NCBI GenBank assembly: GCA_041493955.1
Contig: JBGPZW010000150.1
Span: 1 to 8,074 of the forward strand
DNA length: 8,074 nt
Direction of reading: 5' to 3'
Source: QHYU01 sp041493955
GTDB taxonomy: Bacteria; Acidobacteriota; Terriglobia; Acidiferrales; UBA7541
The notes beneath the pieces are model-generated. The model ran no database searches. It was not told where the DNA came from and was given only the letters and a program-made list of their open reading frames with translations. Below are positions 1 through 5,741 of the stretch, in pieces. The position numbers and the translations under genes were made by a program. Each line of letters starts with the position of its first letter. Positions within the stretch are counted from its first letter, which is position 1.

Positions 1-1
1 C

Positions 2-1921
2 ACCGTGGCCATCGCCAGCCGCGGCGAGCGTGGCATGATCGACCGCGCAGACTGGAATCCCATCGGCGGGGGCGAGAGCGGCTACATCGCTCCCGATCCG
101 AGCGACCCGAACATTGTCTATGCGGGCTCGTACTTCGGCTATATCACCCGTTTCGACAAGCGCACCGAGCAGGCGCAAAACATCCAGCCCTGGCCCGACG
201 ACACCGACGGCCAGGGCGCCGCCAATCTGAAGTACCGCCACACTTGGACCGAACCTATCGTCGTCTCGCCCCACGATCCTCGCGTGCTCTATTTCGCTGC
301 ACAGGTGCTGTTTAAGACCACCAACGGCGGCATGACTTGGGAGGTCATCAGCCCCGACCTCACCCGCAACGACAAAAGCAAGCAGCAGTCCTCCGGCGGG
401 TCCATCACCAAGGACAACGCCAGCGTCGAATACTTCGACGTCATCTTCAGCGTGGCCGAGTCACCGGCGCAGAAGGATCTGATCTGGGTCGGCACCGACG
501 ACGGCCTGGTCCACCTGACTCGCGATGCCGGCAAGACCTGGACCATCGTCACACCGAAGGAGGTGCCCGAGTGGGGTATGGTCAGCCTGATCGCCGCCTC
601 GCCGCAGGATGCCGGCACGGCCTACGTGGTCGTAGACCGGCACAAGATGGACGACTTCCGGCCGTACATCTTCCGGACGCACGACTTCGGCAAGTCCTGG
701 ACCAAGATAGCCGCCGGCCTGCCGGAGAACTCCTACGTCCACGCGGTACGCGAAGACCCCAAGCGCAAGGGCCTGCTGTACGCGGGCACCGAAACGGGCA
801 TCTACGCCTCCTTTGACGACGGCGTGCACTGGCAGCCGCTGCAATTGAATCTGCCGACCACGCCCATTCATGACCTGGTGATCAAGGACGACGACTTGGT
901 GGTAGCTACGCATGGCCGCTCATTCTGGATCCTCGACGACACCACTCCGCTGCGCCAGCTCGATCCAACCATGGCCGGCGCCGAAGCTCACCTATACGCG
1001 CCGCGGCTCACCTACCGGACGCGCATCGGCCACACTCCCTTGCGCGGCCGCCCGCTGGGAGAAAATCCCCCCGCCGGGGCCATTCTCTCCTACTACCTGA
1101 AATCTGCGCCCAAAGACGAAGTCGCGCTTGAGATTCTGGACAGCAACGGCAAGGTGATTCGCAAGTTCAGCAACCGGGAAGCTCCTGAGGTTCTGCCACC
1201 CTCTGAATTTCCCGACGAGCCGCGGCCCCAGGAACGACTGCCCGCGGAGGCCGGGATGAACCGATTCGCCTGGGACCTCCGCTACGAGCCGCCGACCAAA
1301 CTTCCCGGCGTCATCTACGACGAGGGCCGGCCGCGCGGCGCACTGGCCCTCCCTGGCGCCTATCGGGTGAAACTCAGCGTGGCGGCAAAATCGTGGACCG
1401 CGCCGCTTGAGATCAAGCTCGACCCGCGCGTTACCACCTCGCGCGCGGATCTTGAGAAGCAGTTTGAGTTGATGACGAAGCTGCGCGACCGCCAGTCACA
1501 GATGAACGACGCCATCCTGCAGATCCGCGACCTGCGCGCGCAGCTTCAGGCGCTGCGCAAGCGCCTGGCCCGCGACCTTGCAGCCAAGAGCGTGCTTGCC
1601 TCCACCGAGGAACTCGACAAGAAAATGACTCCGATCGAGGAAGAGATGATCCAGGTGAAGACCAAAGCCTCCGAAGACGAACTCAATTACCCGACCAAGC
1701 TAAACAGCAAACTCGCCTACCTGCAGGGCGCGGTGGACAGCGCGGACACCGCTCCAACGCAGGCCTGCTATGAGCTATTCGAGGAGCTCAACAAGCAACT
1801 GGGAGGGCACCTCGCGCGGTGGAGTGAGATCGTTGCCAAAGACTTGCCCGCGCTGAATGAGCTGATGCGGAAGGAGAATATTCCGCAGGTTGGGGTGGCG
1901 CCGCCGGGGAATACCCACTGA
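2..1921 (+). CDS. VPS10/sortilin-like Asp-box beta-propeller protein, 5'-truncated
   Basis: This is the C-terminal part of a large protein of the bacterial sortilin/VPS10 or BNR-repeat 'glycosyl hydrolase-like' group. The frame is open to the left edge, and the GTG at 5 is probably an internal Val, so the true start lies outside the window. Numbering from that GTG, Asp-box type turns (x-D/N-x-G-x-T/S-W) occur near residues 105-112 (TTNGGMTW), 172-179 (TRDAGKTW), 225-232 (THDFGKSW) and 269-276 (SFDDGVHW), each ending a propeller blade. The blade strand ATHGRSFWILDD follows at 301-312. Next come a beta-sandwich-like stretch (about 345-395), a conserved-looking GMNRFAWDLRY segment, and a helical C-terminus (about 478-620) rich in charged heptads that could form a coiled coil. 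Such proteins are usually exported, but the signal peptide would be upstream. Despite common database names, no catalytic residues for glycoside hydrolysis can be identified, so the substrate is unknown. It is convergent with surE, 16 bases apart. Confidence 0.85.
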   Translation, partial: TVAIASRGERGMIDRADWNPIGGGESGYIAPDPSDPNIVYAGSYFGYITRFDKRTEQAQNIQPWPDDTDGQGAANLKYRHTWTEPIVVSPHDPRVLYFAAQVLFKTTNGGMTWEVISPDLTRNDKSKQQSSGGSITKDNASVEYFDVIFSVAESPAQKDLIWVGTDDGLVHLTRDAGKTWTIVTPKEVPEWGMVSLIAASPQDAGTAYVVVDRHKMDDFRPYIFRTHDFGKSWTKIAAGLPENSYVHAVREDPKRKGLLYAGTETGIYASFDDGVHWQPLQLNLPTTPIHDLVIKDDDLVVATHGRSFWILDDTTPLRQLDPTMAGAEAHLYAPRLTYRTRIGHTPLRGRPLGENPPAGAILSYYLKSAPKDEVALEILDSNGKVIRKFSNREAPEVLPPSEFPDEPRPQERLPAEAGMNRFAWDLRYEPPTKLPGVIYDEGRPRGALALPGAYRVKLSVAAKSWTAPLEIKLDPRVTTSRADLEKQFELMTKLRDRQSQMNDAILQIRDLRAQLQALRKRLARDLAAKSVLASTEELDKKMTPIEEEMIQVKTKASEDELNYPTKLNSKLAYLQGAVDSADTAPTQACYELFEELNKQLGGHLARWSEIVAKDLPALNELMRKENIPQVGVAPPGNTH

Positions 1922-1937
1922 CCGGGGAGATCCTGGG

Positions 1938-2699
1938 CTAGGCTTTGCGCAGCGCCTCAAGCGCTTCGGCCCAGTGCGAGAGGTGGTTCAGCGAAGTGGC
2001 GTGCGTGCGGTCGAGCTCGATGGGCGTGACAGAAATCGCGCCCTCATGGATGGCGGCGTAGTCGGTGTCGGGCTCGAGCCCGTCGTTCACCTGCTGCTCG
2101 TGCAGCCAGAAATAGGTGCGGCCGCGCGGGTCCACGCCCTCCTGGAGGACGTTGCGCGTAACCTTCTGCGACTGGTGGGTGAAGCGCACCCCGCCCTTCC
2201 ATTCCAGTGGCACATTCACGTTGAGCAGGACACCCTGCGGCAGGCGTTCCTTCAAGATAAGTTGCCCCAAGCCGCGCGCAAATTGCGCCGCCTCGGCATA
2301 ACGGAAGCCCTTGCCGCGATGCGCCACGGAGATGGCGAAGGCCGGCACGTGGTTGATCGTGGCCTCCATAGCCGCGCCGATCGTCCCGGAATAGTACACG
2401 TTCTCGCCCAGATTGCCGCCGCGGTTGATCCCGGAGATGACCAGATCGGGCCGCTCCGGCAAGAGCTTGTTGAGGGCCAGAATCATCGCATCGGTGGGCG
2501 TGCCCTCGACCGACCATTCGCGCTCGGCCACCTTTTCCCAGAAGATCGGGTGGCGCAGCGTGAGCGATTGTGCCGAAGCGCTACGCTCGCGGCTGGGCGC
2601 CACCACGCTGAGCGTACCCAGGCCCTGGAGGCCCTCGACCAGGGCGCGCAGGCCCTCAGCGTAGATGCCGTCGTCGTTGGTGATCAGGATGTGCGCCAT
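1938..2699 (-). CDS. surE: 5'/3'-nucleotidase SurE (survival protein)
   Basis: SurE is a metal-dependent cytoplasmic phosphatase that removes phosphate from nucleoside 5'- and 3'-monophosphates, and in some species from short polyphosphate. It is linked to stress and stationary-phase survival. The 253-residue length is normal. The N-terminus ILITNDDG carries the metal ligands D9 and D10. S40 lies in the APSRERSASAQ loop, and N92 lies in SGINRGGNLGENV. The family signature YSGTIGAAMEA follows at 103-113. Together these give the full ligand set expected for the family. The ATG at 2697-2699 places the NDDG motif at the usual distance from the N-terminus, and GGGA lies a few bases upstream as a ribosome binding site. 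It is the last gene of the minus-strand der/merR/tRNA-Pro run, 88 bases after the tRNA. I see no clear promoter of its own, so it may be read through from upstream. The neighbours pcm, nlpD and rpoS seen in enterobacteria are absent. Confidence 0.97.
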   Translation of the reverse strand: MAHILITNDDGIYAEGLRALVEGLQGLGTLSVVAPSRERSASAQSLTLRHPIFWEKVAEREWSVEGTPTDAMILALNKLLPERPDLVISGINRGGNLGENVYYSGTIGAAMEATINHVPAFAISVAHRGKGFRYAEAAQFARGLGQLILKERLPQGVLLNVNVPLEWKGGVRFTHQSQKVTRNVLQEGVDPRGRTYFWLHEQQVNDGLEPDTDYAAIHEGAISVTPIELDRTHATSLNHLSHWAEALEALRKA

Positions 2700-2780
2700 G
2701 GTGATCCCGCCAGGGAAGGGGTCAGTCTACCGCTTTCGCCGGGGCCGGCGGTGTGAGGCTGCCTCGAGCGTGTCCAAAGA

Positions 2781-2787
2781 AGAAAAA
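2781..2787 (-). terminator. U-rich tract directly after tRNA-Pro
   Basis: Immediately after the tRNA CCA the minus strand reads TTTTTCTTCTTT. A U-run abutting the structured tRNA could favour transcript release or be an RNase processing/trimming site. There is no separate GC hairpin before it, so calling it an intrinsic terminator is uncertain. If it terminates efficiently, surE needs its own promoter, and none is evident. Confidence 0.3.
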
Positions 2788-2864
2788 TGGTCGGGACGAC
2801 TGGATTCGAACCAGCGACCTCACGCACCCCAAGCGTGCGCGCTACCAGGCTGCGCCACGTCCCG
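2788..2864 (-). tRNA. tRNA-Pro (anticodon GGG), CCA encoded
   Basis: The minus strand folds into a complete 77-base cloverleaf. The acceptor stem is CGGGACG with CGTCCCG (7 pairs). The D arm is GCGC/GCGC around AGCCTGGTA. The anticodon arm is CACGC-TTGGGGT-GCGTG, and the T arm is GCTGG-TTCGAAT-CCAGT with one G-U pair. The discriminator base is A and the 3' CCA is present in the DNA. The anticodon GGG at 2828-2830 reads CCC (and CCU by wobble), so it carries proline. It begins 21 bases after the merR stop on the same strand, which suggests co-transcription followed by processing. Confidence 0.97.
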
Positions 2865-2885
2865 ACCCGGCAACCAACTAGCCTA

Positions 2886-3287
2886 TCACTCGCGTTCAAG
2901 CAGCGTCAAGAATGCGCGCAACGCATCCCGCAGGTCGAGTAATACCTTGCGGTTGAGGTGCGGCGCGACCTCCTCCGCGGGAGGGGGTGCGCCGGGAGCC
3001 TGCCCGCTCGGCCCGTTCTGTTCCCGGAGGTGGCGCCGCGCGCCGGCAATCGTAAAACCCTCGTCGTAGAGCAGGCACTTGATCTGGAGAACGATCTCAA
3101 TGTCCTGGCGGCGGTAGAGCCGATGACCCTTGGGGCTTTTCACCGGCTGCAGCATCGGGAATTCGGTCTCCCAATAGCGCAAGACGAAGGGCTTGGTGGC
3201 CGTGAGCCGGCTGACCTCCCCGATGCGGAAGAGATCCTTGTCGGGGATTTCAGGGGCGCGCTGGCCGTTGCCGGGCATTTCGTCCAT
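2886..3287 (-). CDS. MerR-family HTH transcriptional regulator
   Basis: This is a small DNA-binding protein of 133 residues, or 130 if started at Met4. Residues 19-88 form the MerR winged helix-turn-helix: LFRIGEVSRLT (first helix and turn), the VLRYWETEFPML segment, then the wing SPKGHRLYRRQDIEIVLQIK, then LLYDEGFTIAGARRHL. A Gly/Pro/Ala-rich linker (91-107) leads to a C-terminal helix rich in Leu (111-132) that probably gives dimerisation. The only cysteine is C71 and there is no effector domain, so it is unlikely to be a metal sensor of the MerR/CueR type. Its length and layout resemble the short MerR protein found next to ihfA and tRNA-Pro in many proteobacteria, whose target is not well known to me. 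A TTGACA/TAGGAT promoter abuts the first ATG, so the ATG at 3276-3278 may be the true start. It lies 115 bases after der and 21 bases before tRNA-Pro. Confidence 0.9.
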   Translation of the reverse strand: MDEMPGNGQRAPEIPDKDLFRIGEVSRLTATKPFVLRYWETEFPMLQPVKSPKGHRLYRRQDIEIVLQIKCLLYDEGFTIAGARRHLREQNGPSGQAPGAPPPAEEVAPHLNRKVLLDLRDALRAFLTLLERE

Positions 3288-3315
3288 ATCCTATGCCGAT
3301 TTCCGCGGGTGTCAA
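3288..3315 (-). promoter_or_regulatory. Sigma70-type promoter for merR (and tRNA-Pro)
   Basis: On the minus strand a perfect -35 hexamer TTGACA (3310-3315) is followed, after 16 bases, by TAGGAT (3288-3293), a 4/6 match to the -10 consensus. The -10 box directly touches the first ATG of merR, so a transcript starting 6-8 bases downstream would begin around 3280-3282. It would carry the ATG of codon 4 almost at its 5' end. This is a sequence match only; no transcript evidence is available. Confidence 0.55.
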
Positions 3316-3335
3316 CGTGGGCGGCGTCGCGCACG

Positions 3336-3358
3336 CAGGTTGCAGGGCCAGGTTGCAG
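3336..3358. repeat. Two direct copies of a 10-base motif upstream of merR
   Basis: CAGGTTGCAG occurs at 3336-3345 and again at 3349-3358, with a period of 13 bases, in the der-merR spacer. It lies about 20 bases upstream of the merR -35 box. Placement and spacing suit a regulator binding site, but the period is not a clean helical turn, and a chance duplication is possible. Confidence 0.4.
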
Positions 3359-3402
3359 CATCATAAACCCGGAGCGCACCCGCCAGCCAGGCCCTTTTTC
3401 CG

Positions 3403-4890
3403 TTAGCGCCGGCCCTTGCCGCGCTTCTCTTTGAGTCGCTGCAGGAAGCGGATGGGCGCGCCGATGAAATCGAAGCGCGCGCGAAGCTGGTTTTCGAGGA
3501 AGCGCTCGTAGCTGAAGTGCAGCCGCTGGGTCTGGTTGGTGAACAGGATGAAGGTGGGCGGCGAAGCGGAGGCCTGCGTGATGTAGAAGATCTTGATCCT
3601 CCGGCTGGCCGGAGAGGTGCCGCGGTCGAGGTCCACGTCAGCCAGCCAGCGGTTCAGCTCGCCGGTGGAAATGCGCCGCCGGCGCGCCGCCGCCACCTGG
3701 TCAATCAATGCGTAGAGCTTGTGGACGCGCTCGCCGGTGAGCGCGGAGAGAAAGACAATCGGTGCGTAGTCGAGAAATTTGAACCGGGCACGCACGATGC
3801 GTTCGTAGTCCGCGAGCAGCCGGGCGGGGTCCGCTTTCACGCGGGTCAGCTTGCCGGCGGCCAGCTTCCCCTTCCGGGCTTCGCCGCGGCGGGGTGGAAG
3901 GCTGCTCTTGGTTTCGCGCTCGGCTTTCCTCCGCGTCGCCTCGAGGGCCAAATCCCACTTGTTCATCACGATGATCACAGAGCGGCCCGACTGCTGCGCG
4001 TAACCAGCGATGGTGGCGTCGCCGGCCGTGACGCCCTGTTCGGCATCGACCACCAGCAGGGCCACGTCGGCGCGCTCCAAACTCTTGCGCGCCATGATCA
4101 CGCTCAGTTTCTCAGCGAGAAGCTTGGTCTTGCCCTTGCGGCGAATCCCGGCGGTGTCGATGAAGAGATAGGTTTTCCCGCCGCGGAGGAGCAGGGTGTC
4201 CACCGAATCGCGCGTCGTGCCCGGCTCTGACGAAACGATCGCGCGCTCAGCGCCCACCAAACGGTTCAGCAGGGTGGATTTCCCCACGTTTGGCCGCCCG
4301 ATAATGGCCGCGTGGATCTCCTCTTCCGCTCCGGTGACCTCTGCTGCCGCGCTCTCCGCATCCTCGGCTTTAGCACGCTCCGCTTCTTCACGCGGAAAGT
4401 CTCGCGTGAGGGCGTCCAGGAGTTCCTCGACGCCCAGGCCGTGCTCGGCTGAGACCGGAAATACTGCGGTCGCCAGTTGATAAAACGGCGCCGCCAATGA
4501 GTCTTGCTGCGGCGTATCCGCCTTGTTCGCGGCAATGGTCAGGGGCTTCCCAGACTTGCGCAGCAGGCGCGCGAGATCGGCGTCGAGCGGCGTCACCCCG
4601 GCGCGCGCGTCCACGACCAGGACGAGCTGGTCGGCAGAAGCAATGGCCACGTGCGCCTGGCGGAGGATTTCCCTCGGGATGGCCGCCTTATCGTCCGGCA
4701 GCAGGCCGCCGGTATCCACGACTTCAAACGGGCGCCCTTCCCAGCTCGTGGCGCCGTAGATGCGGTCGCGAGTGATGCCCGGCTCGTCGGTAACGATGGA
4801 GCGCCGGCGGCCGGTCAGGCGGTTGAATAGCGTGGACTTGCCCACGTTGGGCCGCCCGACAATCACCACTGATGGAACCCTGGGAGTCAC
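3403..4890 (-). CDS. der: Ribosome assembly GTPase Der (EngA)
   Basis: Der is an essential GTPase with two tandem G domains that acts in late assembly of the 50S ribosomal subunit. First G domain: G1 GRPNVGKST at 12-20, G3 DTGG at 59-62, G4 NKAD at 122-125, G5 SAEH at 147-150. An acidic linker (about 168-192) separates the second domain: G1 GRPNVGKST at 198-206, G3 DTAG at 245-248, G4 NKWD at 310-313, G5 SALTG at 382-386. A C-terminal KH-like domain (about 388-485) contains the family signature LHFSYERFLENQLR. The start is GTG at 4888-4890, which leaves seven residues before the first beta strand, as is usual. At 495 residues it is longer than the roughly 436-residue Bacillus protein as I recall it. 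The excess is a basic insert at about 319-355, between G4 and G5 of the second domain, plus the long linker. It is divergent from the ECF sigma gene and upstream of merR on the same strand. Confidence 0.97.
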   Translation of the reverse strand: MTPRVPSVVIVGRPNVGKSTLFNRLTGRRRSIVTDEPGITRDRIYGATSWEGRPFEVVDTGGLLPDDKAAIPREILRQAHVAIASADQLVLVVDARAGVTPLDADLARLLRKSGKPLTIAANKADTPQQDSLAAPFYQLATAVFPVSAEHGLGVEELLDALTRDFPREEAERAKAEDAESAAAEVTGAEEEIHAAIIGRPNVGKSTLLNRLVGAERAIVSSEPGTTRDSVDTLLLRGGKTYLFIDTAGIRRKGKTKLLAEKLSVIMARKSLERADVALLVVDAEQGVTAGDATIAGYAQQSGRSVIIVMNKWDLALEATRRKAERETKSSLPPRRGEARKGKLAAGKLTRVKADPARLLADYERIVRARFKFLDYAPIVFLSALTGERVHKLYALIDQVAAARRRRISTGELNRWLADVDLDRGTSPASRRIKIFYITQASASPPTFILFTNQTQRLHFSYERFLENQLRARFDFIGAPIRFLQRLKEKRGKGRR

Positions 4891-5040
4891 GAGGCTTGCC
4901 TGGAAATCTCGCCGGTGAGTCTCTTCTGCCCTGGTCGAGACTTCCTACTCTAACCCATCGCGCGGGTAAAACAGAAGCGGGGCCTTGCTCCCATGGTCAG
5001 GAAATTCGACCGAGGCCCGCCCGATTTGCTAAAGTGCATT

Positions 5041-5076
5041 CCGCCCGTGGTGGGCCCGGCCGCTCGCGCCGGGCGG
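5041..5076 (+). promoter_or_regulatory. Two overlapping GC hairpins in the der / sigma divergent region
   Basis: CCGCCCG (5041-5047) can pair with CGGGCGG (5070-5076). Alternatively GCCCGGC (5054-5060) can pair with GCCGGGC (5068-5074) around a 7-base loop. The right arms overlap, so the two folds exclude each other. They lie about 55-90 bases before the sigma factor start and may be in its leader or form a protein site. I found no convincing -35/-10 pair in 4891-5129 for either divergent gene. An alternating leader structure is inference, and GC-rich DNA makes such pairs common. Confidence 0.3.
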
Positions 5077-5129
5077 CTAACAAGAAACAGACTGACCCAG
5101 TAAGTTTTCGAGCAGGCGCTGCGTATCAC

Positions 5130-5741
5130 ATGGTGGATGCACGGAAACGGCCGGAAGGGATGAGCGCGGCGGAAATCTCGGACGCAATCTCCCGGGCCCG
5201 GAGTGGGAATTCCGACGCCTGGGGAGAACTCTACCGCCGCTATGCCGCGGCCATCTTCCGGTTCTGCCGCCGGGCATTGCCCTCGCGCGAGGACGCCGAG
5301 GACGCCACCGCGGAGATCTTCATCAAGGTGCAAGAAAAACTCGACCAGTACGATCCCAGCCGGCCATTCAGCGCCTGGCTCTACAAGGTGGCCACGAACC
5401 ATTGCTGGGACATCCTGCGGCGCCGGCGCGTGCGCCAGGATCTGGAAACCGCCGACGTGGAAGACCTGCCGCTCGAGCATCCCGATCCCGGCCAGCTCGA
5501 GCGCCTGGTCGAGGAGCGCACCAGCCAGCAGGTGCGCCGGGCTCTGGCCAGCCTGCCGGCGCGGGCGCGCATGGCCCTGGTGCTGCGTTACTACGCGGAC
5601 ATGAGTTACGACGAAATCGCCGAGGCCCTGGGCGTGCGCCGCGCTTTTGTCGGCGTAGTGCTGCTGCGAGCGCGCCACCAGTTGCGCGAAGCCCTGGGCC
5701 AGCGCGGCGCTGCCGGGCTCGCCGCAAGGGGGACCCCATGA
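5130..5741 (+). CDS. ECF-type RNA polymerase sigma factor
   Basis: This is a sigma70-family extracytoplasmic function factor of 203 residues. Region 2 spans about 26-102: the WGELYRRYAAAIFRFCRRAL helix, the acidic DAEDATAEIFIKVQEKL of 2.2, and PFSAWLYKVATNHCWDILRRRR covering 2.3/2.4. An acidic linker (103-127) leads to region 4 (about 134-190) with SLPARARMALVLRYYADMSYDEIAEALGV and ending RARHQLREAL. There is no region 1.1 or 3, as expected for an ECF factor. The recognition-helix stretch at 168-179 reads GVRRAFVGVVLL, where family members usually have a GTVKSRL-type sequence. The frame stays open upstream to 4872, but that part overlaps der and does not look like protein. I prefer ATG 5130. 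ATG 5160 (Met11) is also possible, although its GGAAGGG lies too close to the start codon to act as a normal ribosome binding site. Its stop overlaps the next start as ATGA, so the two genes are translationally coupled, the typical sigma/anti-sigma arrangement. Confidence 0.93.
   Translation: MVDARKRPEGMSAAEISDAISRARSGNSDAWGELYRRYAAAIFRFCRRALPSREDAEDATAEIFIKVQEKLDQYDPSRPFSAWLYKVATNHCWDILRRRRVRQDLETADVEDLPLEHPDPGQLERLVEERTSQQVRRALASLPARARMALVLRYYADMSYDEIAEALGVRRAFVGVVLLRARHQLREALGQRGAAGLAARGTP

Noticed and set aside
2737..2750. Small hairpin CGCCG-GGGC-CGGCG between tRNA-Pro and surE
   Set aside because: It has no U-run on either side and is only five pairs; such stems are frequent by chance at this base composition.
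1890..2756. Long open frame (288 codons, +) antisense to the whole of surE
   Set aside because: It is the mirror of a strongly conserved SurE frame in GC-rich DNA. Its protein is low-complexity His/Arg/Gly-rich with no recognisable domain.
2788..2864. tRNA-Pro as an attachment site for an integrated element
   Set aside because: There is no integrase, no repeat of the tRNA 3' end, and both sides are housekeeping genes.
3517..4230. 237-codon plus-strand frame inside der
   Set aside because: It lies fully antisense to the G domain and KH coding sequence; no domain or start signal was seen.
4872..5129. N-terminal extension of the sigma factor frame (86 codons)
   Set aside because: It overlaps the start of der and the divergent control region, and encodes Arg/Gly/Pro-rich sequence unlike any sigma N-terminus. 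Normal ECF similarity starts after 5160.
4950..5678. 242-codon minus-strand frame opposite the sigma factor
   Set aside because: It is antisense to a recognised ECF gene and its composition is typical of a shadow frame.
5402..5737. Upstream extension of the anti-sigma fusion frame through the sigma gene
   Set aside because: It is a frame shadow of the sigma gene in GC-rich DNA. The ATGA overlap with AAGGGGG before it marks the real start at 5738.
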